41,382 bases of DNA from contig JABGOQ010000028.1 in NCBI GenBank assembly GCA_018645405.1, positions 1 to 41,382 of the forward strand, given 5' to 3'. A program made the position numbers and the translations under genes. Of the stretch, positions 9,151 to 18,275 are shown piece by piece (position 1 is the first letter of the stretch; the number at the start of each line of letters is the position of its first letter). The notes beneath the pieces were generated by a model. It worked only from the letters and a program-made list of their open reading frames with translations. It ran no database searches and was not told the origin of the DNA. The DNA comes from Anaerolineae bacterium. GTDB lineage: Bacteria > Chloroflexota > Anaerolineae > Anaerolineales > Villigracilaceae.

Positions 9151-11092
9151 TAAAACTGACTTGATTAAAATTCTGGTCATCGATGATGAAGCTTCCATTC
9201 GCCACAGTTTTGCCGATTACCTCAAAGATCGGGGCTTCGAAACTTTCCTCGCAGAAAATGGGCGGCTCGGGCTGGAAACTTTAGAGCAAGTAAAACCTCA
9301 GCTTGTACTGGTAGATTTGCGTATGCCAGTCATGGATGGCCTTGAGTTTATGCGGCAATCTAAAGCCGCGGCTCCTGGATTACCCATTATCGTTATTTCT
9401 GGTGCAAACCGAATCGAAGATGTTGTGAAGGCACAACAGCTCGGGTCGTGGGATTACCTGACGAAGCCATTAAAAGATTTGTCTATGCTGAGCTATGCAG
9501 TGGACAAAGCTCTGGAAAAAGCGCACCTGCTGAAAGAGAATCGTATATATCAGGAAAATTTGGAAATCTTAGTGCGCGAGCGAACGGATGATCTCGAAAA
9601 GGCCAACGCCCATTTGCTTGCAAGTGAAGAGCGCTATCGCACATTATTTGAACGTTCAAGCGACGCTATCTTTTTAGTCGATGTACAAACTGGGCAGTAT
9701 ATCAATGCCAACCAAGCCGCGGAGAAATTGACAGGGTATTCTTTAGCTGAGATTAAAACCAAAACGATAAAAATGCTCACCCCGAAAGGAGCAACGGGAA
9801 GACTTGATCAAATCCGAACTCTTGAAACGACAAAAAACTTTGGGGAAGTTACTTTTCTAAGGGCGGATGGTACGGAGCGAATTGCGGTTTTAAATGCTTT
9901 TCCGCTTCAACACGGTAAACTCGTTGTAGATATTGCGTACGACATTACCGAGCGAGTGCGGGCAGAGAAAGAGATTCAGCAATATATCAAGCGATTGACT
10001 GCATTGCGCAGTATTGACCAGGCAATCACTGGTAGCTTTGATTTAAATATTTCATTAAGTATATTGTTGGAGCACCTGTTAGCGCAACTGGAAGTTGATG
10101 CAGCCTCTGTGCTGTGTTATCAGAAAGACTCTCAGACTCTAACCTTCTCTCAAGGAAAAGGTTTTCACACCGCAGCTCTTAGGCATACAGATTTAGAATT
10201 AGGAGAAGGCCATGCTGGGAATGCTGCTTTGCAAAGACGACATATCTTTATTCCTGACCTTCGTCAACCCGAAACGGGATTTTTAGAATCCCCAGAATTT
10301 AAAGAAGAAGGAGTTGTTGCTTATTACGCTCTTCCTTTAGTTGCGAAAGATTCTTTAGTTGGCGTACTGGAAATTTTCCATCGTTCAAGACTTGACCCAA
10401 ATGCTGACTGGGTAGATTACTTGAAAACGCTGGCTGGGCAAGCCGCTATTGCTATTGATAACGCGACTCTATTTAGCGATTTGCAACACTCTAATAGGGA
10501 GTTGGGGTTAGCTTATGATGCTACCATTGAGGGCTGGGCACAGGCATTGGAAATGCGTGATGCAGAAACTGAAGGGCACAGCCGGCGGGTAGTAGAGCTG
10601 ACCATTGATTTGGCACGCAGAGCGGGGATAGATGAAAATGATATGACTAATATCTACAGAGGCGCGCTATTACATGATATTGGCAAAATGGGTGTGCCAG
10701 ATAGTATTCTGCAAAAAGCAGGCCCGCTTACAAGTGAAGAATGGAAAGTTATATATATGCATCCCGTATATGCTTATGAGTGGCTCTCTTCAATCGAATA
10801 TTTGAAACCAGCCCTAGATATCCCCTACTGTCACCACGAAAAATGGGATGGCACAGGCTATCCGCGCGGCTTGAAGGGAGAAGAAATTCCTATTGCGGCA
10901 CGTATCTTTTCTATTGTCGATTATTGGGAAGCGCTTATATCAAAGCGTACCTACAAAGAAGCTTGGCCCCAAGAAAAAGTATTGGAGTCTATCAAGAAGC
11001 AATCAGGAAAGAATTTCGACCCACAGATAGTGAATATTTTCCTCAAGAAATTTGAAGAGGAAGATGCCGGCGATCAGAATCAATCAACATAA
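9140..11092 (+). CDS. Receiver-PAS-GAF-HD-GYP c-di-GMP phosphodiesterase
   Basis: A 650-residue response regulator predicted to hydrolyse c-di-GMP. The receiver (about 8-125) has D15/D16, phosphoacceptor D59 and K109 in LTKP. A coiled coil, a PAS domain (about 160-272), a GAF domain (about 285-445) and an HD-GYP domain (about 455-640) follow. HD is at 512-513 in LHDIGK, and the GYP motif HHEKWDGTGYP at 565-575 is complete. The frame is open from an ATG at 9092, but I choose the ATG at 9140 because AGGGAG sits 7 bases upstream and the receiver begins right after it. With this start the gene overlaps the repaired upstream receiver by 11 bases. It is the likely output of the two kinases and opposes the GGDEF proteins of the same operon. 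Confidence 0.93.
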   Translation: MKADKTDLIKILVIDDEASIRHSFADYLKDRGFETFLAENGRLGLETLEQVKPQLVLVDLRMPVMDGLEFMRQSKAAAPGLPIIVISGANRIEDVVKAQQLGSWDYLTKPLKDLSMLSYAVDKALEKAHLLKENRIYQENLEILVRERTDDLEKANAHLLASEERYRTLFERSSDAIFLVDVQTGQYINANQAAEKLTGYSLAEIKTKTIKMLTPKGATGRLDQIRTLETTKNFGEVTFLRADGTERIAVLNAFPLQHGKLVVDIAYDITERVRAEKEIQQYIKRLTALRSIDQAITGSFDLNISLSILLEHLLAQLEVDAASVLCYQKDSQTLTFSQGKGFHTAALRHTDLELGEGHAGNAALQRRHIFIPDLRQPETGFLESPEFKEEGVVAYYALPLVAKDSLVGVLEIFHRSRLDPNADWVDYLKTLAGQAAIAIDNATLFSDLQHSNRELGLAYDATIEGWAQALEMRDAETEGHSRRVVELTIDLARRAGIDENDMTNIYRGALLHDIGKMGVPDSILQKAGPLTSEEWKVIYMHPVYAYEWLSSIEYLKPALDIPYCHHEKWDGTGYPRGLKGEEIPIAARIFSIVDYWEALISKRTYKEAWPQEKVLESIKKQSGKNFDPQIVNIFLKKFEEEDAGDQNQST

Positions 11093-11162
11093 ATCATAGC
11101 GGGATATTCAATCTTCATAGTATTTTGATCAGAATTTTAAGTTAGAAAATCTAAAACTGGGG

Positions 11163-11181
11163 TAAAATAGAACGCACGTTC
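11163..11181 (+). promoter_or_regulatory. uvrB promoter with SOS-type operator
   Basis: A TAAAAT -10-like element (11163-11168) is followed at once by the perfect inverted repeat GAACGCACGTTC (11170-11181). The repeat fits the GAAC-N4-GTTC core of the Gram-positive-type LexA box and lies upstream of a DNA-repair gene. No good -35 is seen 16-18 bases upstream. A second A/T-rich candidate -10 (TATAAA, 11204-11209) lies closer to the start codon. In either case the operator would overlap the promoter, as expected for repression. Confidence 0.6.
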
Positions 11182-11219
11182 GTATAGCTTCATCTTCCCA
11201 ACTTATAAATACCCAAATT

Positions 11220-13262
11220 ATGAATTTCAAACTTCAAGCCCCCTTTATTCCCACCGGTGATCAACCCGAAGCCATTGCCCAACTCGTTCAAGGCGTGCGC
11301 GATAAAAAAGCGCATCAAGTGCTTCTCGGTGCAACGGGCACGGGTAAGACCTTTGCTGTTGCATCTCTTATCCAAGAGTTACAAATGCCCGCGCTTATCA
11401 TGGCGCATAATAAAACCCTTGCTGCGCAGCTTTACGCCGAATTTAAGAGCTTTTTTCCTGAAAACGCGGTTGAGTATTTCGTTTCCTACTACGATTATTA
11501 TCAGCCCGAAGCCTATGTGCCGCGCCGGGACCTTTTCATCGAAAAAGAGACCGACATCAATGAAGAGATTGAACGTCTGCGCCTTGCCGCGACTACATCC
11601 CTCATGTCTCGAAAGGATGTCATCATCGTTGCCTCGGTTTCCTGTATTTATGGATTAGGAAACCCCGAAGAGTATACACGCGGAGCCATCACCTTAAAGC
11701 TGGGGGAGTTGACACGGCGGAACGCCCTTGTGAGACGCTTGGTCGATGGCCAATATCAGCGGAACGATCTTGAGCTTCGTCCTGGTCGATTCCGCGTACG
11801 CGGCGATACCCTTGAAATTATGCCCGCCTACGAAGATAAACGCGCCTACAGAATTGCTTTCTTCGGCGATGAAGTCGAACGGATCATGGACTTCAATCCT
11901 CTCACTGGTGAAATTTACGCCGAGCCAGATAGCGTAGATATTTACCCTGCCAAGCATTATCTGACCGATGAAGAAAAACGCAAAGAATCGATTCGAGATA
12001 TAAGTGTAGAACTTGAAGATCGGATTGCATTCTTTAAGAAAAACGAGCAATATCTTGAAGCCCAACGTATAGAGCAACGCACAAAATATGATATAGAAAT
12101 GCTCAAAGAAGTCGGGATTTGCTCAGGCATCGAAAATTATTCCCGCCATTTTGACCAACGCGATGCTGGCACGCCCCCGTGGACACTCATGGATTTCCTT
12201 CCCAGCGACTATTTGCTTATCATGGATGAATCTCATATGACCGTCCCGCAAGTACGCGGCATGTATAAAGGCGATCGCTCGCGTAAAGAAACCTTGATTG
12301 AATACGGCTTTAGGCTTCCCTCCGCGCTGGATAATCGCCCCTTCAAATTCGATGAGTTTGAAGCGCATATGGGCTATACGGTTTATACCTCTGCTACGCC
12401 AGGGCCCTATGAGCTGGGCAAGCAAGATCAAATTGTAGAACAAATTATCCGCCCAACGGGACTTGTTGACCCGCCGATTGATGTGCGTCCCATCGAGGGG
12501 CAAATTGATGATTTAGTTGGCGAAATTCGTAAGCGTACAGAAGTTGGGCAACGCGTTATCGTGACGACTCTGACGAAACGTATGTCAGAAGACCTCTCTG
12601 ATTATCTGTTGGAGTTAGGCATTAAAGTGCAATATCTTCACTCAGAAATTGACACCCTCGAGCGCGTCAGTATTCTGCGCGATTTGCGTTTGGGCGTTTT
12701 TGATGTAGTCGTTGGCATCAATCTTCTCCGCGAAGGTCTTGATTTACCCGAAGTTTCCCTTGTCGCAATTTTGGACGCAGATAAAGAAGGTTTCTTGCGC
12801 TCCGATACTGCCTTAATTCAAACCATTGGGCGCGCGGCGCGACATGTGAATGGACGCGTTATTATGTATGCCGATCGCATGACCGACTCTATGAAACGAG
12901 CCATAGGTGAAACTGACCGCAGACGCGCAAAACAGATTGCCCATAACGAAAAACACGGCATCCAGCCTATTAGTATTATGAAAGAAGTGCGCGATCTTAC
13001 AGACCAACTCTCAGATAAAGTGGGGGCAATTGCCGAGGCAAAAGCCGCGTATACTGTCGACGGCGGAGCGAGCCTGCCCAAATCAGAATTGAAACGGCTT
13101 ATATCCCAAGTTGAAAAAGGGATGAAAGAATCGGCTAAAAATCTGGAATTTGAAAAAGCGGCAATTTTCCGAGATCAGCTTATGGAATTGCGCAAAACAC
13201 TGGCCGATCAATCGGGTTTGCCTCCGTGGGAGCGAGTCAAATTAATGGCGGGAGAAGAATAA
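11220..13262 (+). CDS. uvrB: Excinuclease ABC subunit B
   Basis: UvrB, the damage-verifying helicase-like subunit of UvrABC nucleotide excision repair, of full length at 680 residues. The N-terminus [11 protein letters not shown] is typical. Walker A is GATGTGKT with K43. The damage-probing beta-hairpin is seen as [12 protein letters not shown], motif II as DESH, and motif VI as [11 protein letters not shown]-terminal UVR motif (about 630-665), used to contact UvrC, is present. There is no Shine-Dalgarno site before the ATG. An SOS-type operator sits about 40 bases upstream, so DNA-damage induction is likely. The stop is one base before the start of the next gene, so the two are probably co-transcribed. 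Confidence 0.98.
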   Translation: MNFKLQAPFIPTGDQPEAIAQLVQGVRDKKAHQVLLGATGTGKTFAVASLIQELQMPALIMAHNKTLAAQLYAEFKSFFPENAVEYFVSYYDYYQPEAYVPRRDLFIEKETDINEEIERLRLAATTSLMSRKDVIIVASVSCIYGLGNPEEYTRGAITLKLGELTRRNALVRRLVDGQYQRNDLELRPGRFRVRGDTLEIMPAYEDKRAYRIAFFGDEVERIMDFNPLTGEIYAEPDSVDIYPAKHYLTDEEKRKESIRDISVELEDRIAFFKKNEQYLEAQRIEQRTKYDIEMLKEVGICSGIENYSRHFDQRDAGTPPWTLMDFLPSDYLLIMDESHMTVPQVRGMYKGDRSRKETLIEYGFRLPSALDNRPFKFDEFEAHMGYTVYTSATPGPYELGKQDQIVEQIIRPTGLVDPPIDVRPIEGQIDDLVGEIRKRTEVGQRVIVTTLTKRMSEDLSDYLLELGIKVQYLHSEIDTLERVSILRDLRLGVFDVVVGINLLREGLDLPEVSLVAILDADKEGFLRSDTALIQTIGRAARHVNGRVIMYADRMTDSMKRAIGETDRRRAKQIAHNEKHGIQPISIMKEVRDLTDQLSDKVGAIAEAKAAYTVDGGASLPKSELKRLISQVEKGMKESAKNLEFEKAAIFRDQLMELRKTLADQSGLPPWERVKLMAGEE

Positions 13263-13263
13263 T

Positions 13264-14190
13264 ATGCGCAAAAAACTGAAGTGGATTATTCCTTTGGTTT
13301 TGCTCATCTTGATCATCGCCTTTTATTTGAAGCCCACTATCAGCGAACCTTTTGAAGAAATTTATGCAAATGTGGATGCAGAGACAGTCGCTTCTTTGCA
13401 AAATTTTCGTATAGCGCACCCAGTTCAAAAACTTGATGTGAATGGCGTGACTTGGGATTATATTGCAATGGGGGAAGGAGAAGAAACGATTCTCTTTTTA
13501 CACGGCATGACGGGGGCGTATGATATTTGGTGGAACCAGTTAAACGCGCTGGAGGCTGATTACCGCCTGATTTCGGTGACTTATCCCGCTGTGAATACGC
13601 TTGCTGAAATTGATGCAGGCTTGCTTGCTATTCTTGATGAAGAAAGTGTAGATAAATTTAACCTTATCGGTTCTTCGTTGGGCGGTTATTTTGCGCAATA
13701 TCTGCTTACCAGGCACCCCGAAAGAATTCAGCACGCGGTTTTTGCAAACACCTTTCCGCCAAATGACATTATTGCTGAAAAGAATAAAAGTATTGGTGCC
13801 GCTTTGCCCTATCTCCCCAAATGGCTGATTATGGATGTGCTCAAAGGGAGCATTGTCGAGAATGTTTATCCTGCTTCTGGAAACTCTGAAATTGTCTTGG
13901 CTTATATGATGGAGCAGCTAGGCGGGCGGATGACCAAGGCGCAAGAAGTGGGGCGTTTTCGTTGTGTCGTTGAGCCTTTTGATATTGCTGATACAGATGC
14001 GCTCGGCGTTCCCGTGCTCATCATCGAAGCTGATAATGACCCCTTGGTTGAGTTAGCGTTACGCGAGCAACTCAAGGATGCGTATCTCAGCGCCCCCGTT
14101 GAAACGCTTCATAACGTAGGGCATTTTTCTTATATGCACGAAGAAGAGTATACAGAAATTTTAAAGAGTTTCTTCTCAAGCACTGATTAA
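13264..14190 (+). CDS. Membrane-anchored alpha/beta hydrolase
   Basis: A 308-residue alpha/beta-hydrolase fold protein with one N-terminal hydrophobic helix (about residues 6-22), most simply a membrane anchor with the enzyme outside the cytoplasm. The oxyanion-hole motif is LHGMTG (79-84), the nucleophile elbow GSSLGG places the Ser at 138, the acid is probably D257 or D259 in EADNDP, and the general base is H287 in VGHFSY. The triad looks complete, but the substrate cannot be told from the sequence. Esterase, lipase or C-C hydrolase are all possible. It begins one base after the uvrB stop, with GGAG about 9 bases upstream, so it is expressed with uvrB. There is no obvious functional link. 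Confidence 0.85.
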   Translation: MRKKLKWIIPLVLLILIIAFYLKPTISEPFEEIYANVDAETVASLQNFRIAHPVQKLDVNGVTWDYIAMGEGEETILFLHGMTGAYDIWWNQLNALEADYRLISVTYPAVNTLAEIDAGLLAILDEESVDKFNLIGSSLGGYFAQYLLTRHPERIQHAVFANTFPPNDIIAEKNKSIGAALPYLPKWLIMDVLKGSIVENVYPASGNSEIVLAYMMEQLGGRMTKAQEVGRFRCVVEPFDIADTDALGVPVLIIEADNDPLVELALREQLKDAYLSAPVETLHNVGHFSYMHEEEYTEILKSFFSSTD

Positions 14191-14202
14191 GTTGAGCCTA
14201 TA

Positions 14203-14251
14203 AAAAAGACTTCCGAAGTTTTTATGAAACACTTCGGAAGTCTTTGTTTTT
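14203..14251. terminator. Bidirectional intrinsic terminator
   Basis: Perfect 12-base arms GACTTCCGAAGT (14208-14219) and ACTTCGGAAGTC (14231-14242) with an 11-base loop. The stem is flanked by an A-run on the left and a T-run on the right, so it can stop transcripts from both strands. It separates the uvrB unit (plus) from glnS (minus), which converge here. Confidence 0.92.
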
Positions 14252-14268
14252 AAATTTTAAACCTGTAG

Positions 14269-16017
14269 CTAGCCTTTCTTTGCCATTTCCTTCTGTCTGC
14301 GCTTCTCTTCCTGTTTTCTGCGCCGATTTTCTTCCATCTTTTCCCTCGCGCGCTGTTTTTCGACCCTCGCCCAAGTATCGCGCAGGGTGACAATTCGATT
14401 GAAGATTAATTTCTCGTTGGTTGTGTCGGGGTCAACGACAAAATAACCAAGTCTTTCAAACTGGAATTTCTCATCGGGGCGCGCCTGTTTTAGGCTTGGT
14501 TCCAGTTTACAAGAATCTTTGGTCTCTAACGAATCGGCGTTAATATAGTCTGTGAACTCTTTACCTTCATCCTTGCTCATTGGGTTGGGGACAGTAAAAA
14601 GTCGATCGTAGATGCGTACTTCAGCGTCAATCGCATGTGCGGCAGAGACCCAATGAATCGTGCCGCGTACTTTGCGTCCATCTGGGGCGTAACCACCTTT
14701 GGTTTCGGGGTCATAGGTGCAGTGGATTTCGGTAATTTCACCAGCGTCGTTGCGGATGATGTCGGTTGCCGTGACAAAGTATCCATAACGGAGGCGAACC
14801 TCACGTCCAAGAGCGAGGCGGAAGTATTTCTTGGGTGGGGCCTCGTGGAAATCGTGTCGCTCTATATAAAACTCCCGTGAGAAGGGGATTTCCCGTGTTC
14901 CCGCAGATTCATCTTCGGGGTTGTTCACAGCTTCGAGCATTTCGACTTTATCTTCAGGATAATTGGTGATGACGACTTTGAGCGGGTCAAGAACAGCCAT
15001 ACGGCGGTCAGTGCGGATATTCAAATCCTGCCGAATATGGTGTTCGAGCAAGCCTACATCAGCGGTGCTATTCTTTTTCGCCACACCGGTTGTCTCGACA
15101 AAAGAGCGAATGGCTTCTGGCGTATAGCCGCGTCTGCGGTAGCCCGTGAGCGTGGGCATGCGTGGGTCATCCCAGCCTTTTACGTAACCCTCTTTGACGA
15201 GGCGCACGAGACGGCGCTTGCTCATAACGGTGTAAGTGAGATTTAGGCGAGCAAACTCGATCTGGCGGGTGGGGAAAATTCCAAGCTCGTTGATAAACCA
15301 ATTATAGAGTGGACGGTGGTTTTCATATTCGAGTGAGCAAAGTGAATGGGTAATACCCTCGATAGAATCACTCTGCCCGTGTGCAAAATCATACATCGGG
15401 TAGATGCACCACTTCGATCCCGTGCGGTGATGTGGAGGCTCGTGCAAGATACGATACATGATCGGGTCACGCATTGAGATATTGCCAGATGCCATATCAA
15501 TTTTGGCGCGTAAAACGATAGATCCATCAGGGAATTCGCCATTTTTCATCCGCTCGAAAAGGTCGAGGCTTTCGCTTATAGGGCGGTCGCGGTAGGGAGA
15601 GTTGGTACCAGGCTCTTTTAGCGTGCCACGATTTTCGCGGACTTCATTTGGAGTCTGCTCATCAACGTAGGCTTTGCCTTCTTTGATGAGTTGAATTGCA
15701 AAATCATAGAGTTCATCAAAATAATCGGAGGCGTAGAATTCATTTTTCCATTTAAAGCCCAGCCACTTAATATCTTCTTTGATCGCATCTACATATTCCA
15801 CATCTTCTTTTGCGGGGTTGGTATCGTCAAAACGCAGGTTGCAGTACCCACCGTTCTTTTCGGCTATGCTGAAATCTATGATGATTGCACGGGCATGGCC
15901 GATATGCAAATAACCGTTTGGCTCTGGTGGGAAGCGCGTGGCGATATGTTTAAAACGACCAGAGGCAAGGTCTTCGGCGACCGCGTCCAGGATGAAGTTG
16001 GAAGGAGAGTCTGTCAT
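14269..16017 (-). CDS. glnS: Glutaminyl-tRNA synthetase
   Basis: Class I aminoacyl-tRNA synthetase that charges tRNA(Gln). The [13 protein letters not shown] segment (Asn before GY) marks GlnRS rather than GluRS. HIGH is at 38-41 and the KMSKS loop is VMSKR (265-268). The C-terminal beta-barrel anticodon-binding domain follows, giving 582 residues. The frame extends 7 codons upstream to a GTG at 16038, but the ATG at 16017 has AAAGGA 7 bases before it and is preferred. The last 30 residues are almost only Lys, Arg and Glu, a charged helical tail not needed for catalysis that may help bind tRNA. It is last in the minus-strand series after the racemase gene and ends at the shared terminator. 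Confidence 0.97.
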   Translation of the reverse strand: MTDSPSNFILDAVAEDLASGRFKHIATRFPPEPNGYLHIGHARAIIIDFSIAEKNGGYCNLRFDDTNPAKEDVEYVDAIKEDIKWLGFKWKNEFYASDYFDELYDFAIQLIKEGKAYVDEQTPNEVRENRGTLKEPGTNSPYRDRPISESLDLFERMKNGEFPDGSIVLRAKIDMASGNISMRDPIMYRILHEPPHHRTGSKWCIYPMYDFAHGQSDSIEGITHSLCSLEYENHRPLYNWFINELGIFPTRQIEFARLNLTYTVMSKRRLVRLVKEGYVKGWDDPRMPTLTGYRRRGYTPEAIRSFVETTGVAKKNSTADVGLLEHHIRQDLNIRTDRRMAVLDPLKVVITNYPEDKVEMLEAVNNPEDESAGTREIPFSREFYIERHDFHEAPPKKYFRLALGREVRLRYGYFVTATDIIRNDAGEITEIHCTYDPETKGGYAPDGRKVRGTIHWVSAAHAIDAEVRIYDRLFTVPNPMSKDEGKEFTDYINADSLETKDSCKLEPSLKQARPDEKFQFERLGYFVVDPDTTNEKLIFNRIVTLRDTWARVEKQRAREKMEENRRRKQEEKRRQKEMAKKG

Positions 16018-16033
16018 AGTGTAGTCCTTTTTG

Positions 16034-16090
16034 AACACGAAGGGACACAGAGGTTTTTTCTTCTTAGTGCTTCTTGGTGCCCTTCGTGTT
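16034..16090. repeat. Short inverted repeat between murI and glnS
   Basis: Arms AACACGAAGGG (16034-16044) and CCCTTCGTGTT (16080-16090), 11 bases each and perfect, with a 35-base loop. There is no T-run after either arm, so it is not a convincing terminator. It lies just upstream of the glnS ribosome-binding site. It may be a small dispersed repeat or a leader structure. Confidence 0.6.
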
Positions 16091-16113
16091 TAGTGAAATG
16101 ATAACGAAAGCTA

Positions 16114-16935
16114 TTATAACAAAGTTGTACTCAGAAAGCATCTTTCGATTCCTGTTACTGGGAAATTTTCAAATCCAAGTTTTGGCAGGAGGGATGCCAG
16201 TCTCTCAGCATCTCCCGATGTGTAGAGTTGAATCGCACCTTCAGCATTTCCCGTTGATTTGGCGTTAATCGATTCGAGCCTGTATTCAACTTGCTTGGCA
16301 ACCGCCGGAGCAGGGTCGATGACTCGAACATTTATTCCCGCAATTTCTTCGATTAACGGAATCACAAAGGGGTAGTGCGTACAGCCCATTACAAGGGTAT
16401 CAAGCCCACGTCCAAGCATGTCTCGGAGTGCATCATCCAAAATCTGACGTGTGTTTTCGCCATCCAATGTGCCGCGCTCAATCTCCTCTACTAATCCATC
16501 ACAGGTGTTTTGCAAGACCGTCACATTGCTGGCAAAACGCTCCACAACTGAAGCGTAGAGCTTCCCCTGAAAGGTGGCGGGCGTAGCCAACACGCCAACC
16601 ACGCCAGAGTTGGTTTGCTCGGCGGCGGGCTTCACGGCTGGTTCCATGCCCACGAAAGGTGTATCGGGGAATTTTTCTCGCAGATGATGAAGGGCAGCAG
16701 CGGAAGCTGTGTTACACGCGACAATAATTATTTTTGCACCCTTGGCGAGTAAAAAATCTGTAATCTCTATAGAAAAGCGGCGAACTTCCTCGAGGCTGCG
16801 CTGGCCATAGGGAACATGCCCTTGATCAGCAAAATAGAATAAATCTTCATTTGGCAGGTGTTTATGAATAGCACGTAAGACAGAGAGACCGCCTACACCA
16901 GAATCGAAAATGCCAATGGGGGAGTTCTTTTTCAT
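16114..16935 (-). CDS. murI: Glutamate racemase
   Basis: Interconverts L- and D-glutamate in the cytosol, supplying D-Glu for peptidoglycan. It is 273 residues long, normal for the family. The N-terminal FDSGVGGLSV motif supplies the catalytic Asp. The two catalytic cysteines are C74 in VACNTAS and C185 in MGCTHYP, each followed by the usual Thr. The start has no Shine-Dalgarno site; instead a perfect TATAAT lies 6 bases upstream, so the transcript may be leaderless. An intrinsic terminator from the preceding gene lies immediately upstream. D-Glu synthesis implies a cell wall with D-Glu-containing peptidoglycan. Confidence 0.96.
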   Translation of the reverse strand: MKKNSPIGIFDSGVGGLSVLRAIHKHLPNEDLFYFADQGHVPYGQRSLEEVRRFSIEITDFLLAKGAKIIIVACNTASAAALHHLREKFPDTPFVGMEPAVKPAAEQTNSGVVGVLATPATFQGKLYASVVERFASNVTVLQNTCDGLVEEIERGTLDGENTRQILDDALRDMLGRGLDTLVMGCTHYPFVIPLIEEIAGINVRVIDPAPAVAKQVEYRLESINAKSTGNAEGAIQLYTSGDAERLASLLPKLGFENFPVTGIERCFLSTTLL

Positions 16936-16941
16936 AGGGTG

Positions 16942-16947
16942 ATTATA
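16942..16947 (-). promoter_or_regulatory. -10 element, probable leaderless murI promoter
   Basis: Perfect TATAAT on the minus strand, separated from the murI ATG by only CACCCT. Transcription normally starts about 6-8 bases after the -10, which would place +1 at or next to the A of the ATG. No -35 is recognisable; the expected position lies in the upstream terminator stem. Confidence 0.6.
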
Positions 16948-16956
16948 ACGCTACTT

Positions 16957-16986
16957 AACGAAAACCCCCTTTTGCTAGAAAGGGGG
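16957..16986 (-). terminator. Intrinsic terminator after the amidotransferase-like gene
   Basis: On the minus strand CCCCCTTT and AAAGGGGG form the stem around a short loop (G-run at 16982-16986, C-run at 16965-16969), followed by TTTTCGTT. It ends the transcript of the gene at 16994-17713 just before the murI promoter. Confidence 0.88.
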
Positions 16987-16993
16987 TAAAAGG

Positions 16994-17713
16994 TTATTTT
17001 TTGCTCGCTTCTATAAAACTAGTGAAAAGATTTTGCATTGCCTTGTCTTCTGGCATCCACTCCGGATGCCATTGAACGGCGATAGAAAAAGGATGGCTTG
17101 GTATCTCCATTGCTTCAACCAAACCATCTGGAGAATAAGCGGTAATTTTAAGGCTCTCTGGAACATCTTTAACGCCCTGATGATGCCAGCTATTTACCTT
17201 TAGAATGGGGCTGCCAAGAATTTCTGCAATCTGAGTGCCTTCTTCAACTCTTATTTCGTGGGCAAGAGAATCTCGCGTTTCTTCTCTGGGGGTATCGTGT
17301 TGCAAGCTGTTTTCAAGCTGGTCGCTGATATGCGTATAGAGCGTCCCGCCCAGAGCGACGTTGAGTACCTGAAAACCACGACAAATGGCAAAAAATGGTT
17401 TTTTGTCTTCAACTGTCTGGCGAATCATAGAGATTTCAAGCGTATCTCGCTGACCGTCTGTGCCGTAAACAGTAGGATGTGGGCCACCACCAAAAAGTTT
17501 AGGATCCATATCTGCGCCACCAGAAAAAATGACCCCATCTAATTTTTCATAGATGAGTTTCCAGCCTTTTTCATCAAGTTCAGGAGGAATGATAACAGGT
17601 ACACCACCAGCTTTGATGGTTGCATCAACATAGGTGCGCAAAAGATGAATTTGGGGAAGATCGTGCTTGTTTTTTGAATGACCAGCAGTAATACCAATAA
17701 GTGGAGGTGGCAT
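16994..17713 (-). CDS. Gamma-glutamyl-gamma-aminobutyrate hydrolase family protein (peptidase C26)
   Basis: A 239-residue class I glutamine amidotransferase-like hydrolase of the PuuD/C26 type. The nucleophile is C111 in AICRGFQ, and the catalytic pair is H216 and E218 in QWHPEW. The family cleaves gamma-glutamyl bonds, as in putrescine breakdown or gamma-glutamyl compound turnover. The substrate here is not determined, and no other putrescine-pathway genes are nearby. AAGGAG lies about 10 bases before the start. It has its own terminators on both sides and so is probably monocistronic. Its location next to glutamate racemase may be chance. Confidence 0.88.
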   Translation of the reverse strand: MPPPLIGITAGHSKNKHDLPQIHLLRTYVDATIKAGGVPVIIPPELDEKGWKLIYEKLDGVIFSGGADMDPKLFGGGPHPTVYGTDGQRDTLEISMIRQTVEDKKPFFAICRGFQVLNVALGGTLYTHISDQLENSLQHDTPREETRDSLAHEIRVEEGTQIAEILGSPILKVNSWHHQGVKDVPESLKITAYSPDGLVEAMEIPSHPFSIAVQWHPEWMPEDKAMQNLFTSFIEASKK

Positions 17714-17732
17714 TTTCTCTTAACTCCTTAGA

Positions 17733-17771
17733 CAAAAAAAAGGGCACAGCGGATGATAGGCTGTACCCTTT
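17733..17771 (-). terminator. rplS terminator
   Basis: On the minus strand AGGGTACAGC pairs with GCTGTGCCCT (plus-strand arms 17741-17750 and 17760-17769, one G-U pair), followed by a run of T. It lies 20 bases after the rplS stop. Confidence 0.92.
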
Positions 17772-17791
17772 TGATTGTGTTCTTGGGAAAT

Positions 17792-18139
17792 TTAGTCGAA
17801 TTTCTGTTTGAGACGTGCACTCTTACCAGTGCGGTCGCGCAAGAAGTAGAGGCTGGCACGGCGTACTTTGGAGTGACGCTCAACCACAACTTTTTGAACA
17901 CGCGGGGAGCGAGCCAAGAAGGTACGCTCTACGCCTACGCCATTGCTGGCAATACGGCGAACAGTAAAGTTGGCATTATTGCCGCTGTTGCGAACACGAA
18001 TAACAGTGCCTTTGAATTGCTGGATACGTTCGCGTTCGCCTTCTTTGACGAGAGCGTGAACGCTAACTATGTCGCCAGAGCGTAATTCTGGGACGTTTTC
18101 GTTTACAGGTGCTTCAAGTGATTTTAGTATGTCGCTCAT
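17792..18139 (-). CDS. rplS: 50S ribosomal protein L19
   Basis: Large-subunit protein L19, 115 residues, full length. Characteristic blocks are the N-terminal region PELRSGDIVSVH, the middle EGERERIQQFKGTVI and the C-terminal VRRASLYFLRDRTGK, which contacts the 30S-50S interface. AAGGAAAG precedes the ATG. It stands alone with its own promoter and terminator, whereas in many bacteria it ends an rpsP-rimM-trmD-rplS operon. None of those partners is nearby. Confidence 0.98.
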   Translation of the reverse strand: MSDILKSLEAPVNENVPELRSGDIVSVHALVKEGERERIQQFKGTVIRVRNSGNNANFTVRRIASNGVGVERTFLARSPRVQKVVVERHSKVRRASLYFLRDRTGKSARLKQKFD

Positions 18140-18192
18140 TTTCTTTCCTTCAAAACCTATTTTATAATCTCTTCATTCTAATGCAAGAGCGC

Positions 18193-18221
18193 ATTATATC
18201 ATTGCTGTAGGGGTGAGTAAA
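18193..18221 (-). promoter_or_regulatory. rplS promoter
   Basis: TTTACT (18221-18216) and a perfect TATAAT (18198-18193) on the minus strand with 17-base spacing. The leader to the rplS ATG is about 45 bases. Confidence 0.75.
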
Positions 18222-18275
18222 GGATGAGATTTATTAAATTTAGGGTAACCTTGTCAGTTTTTGTAGAACAAGATC

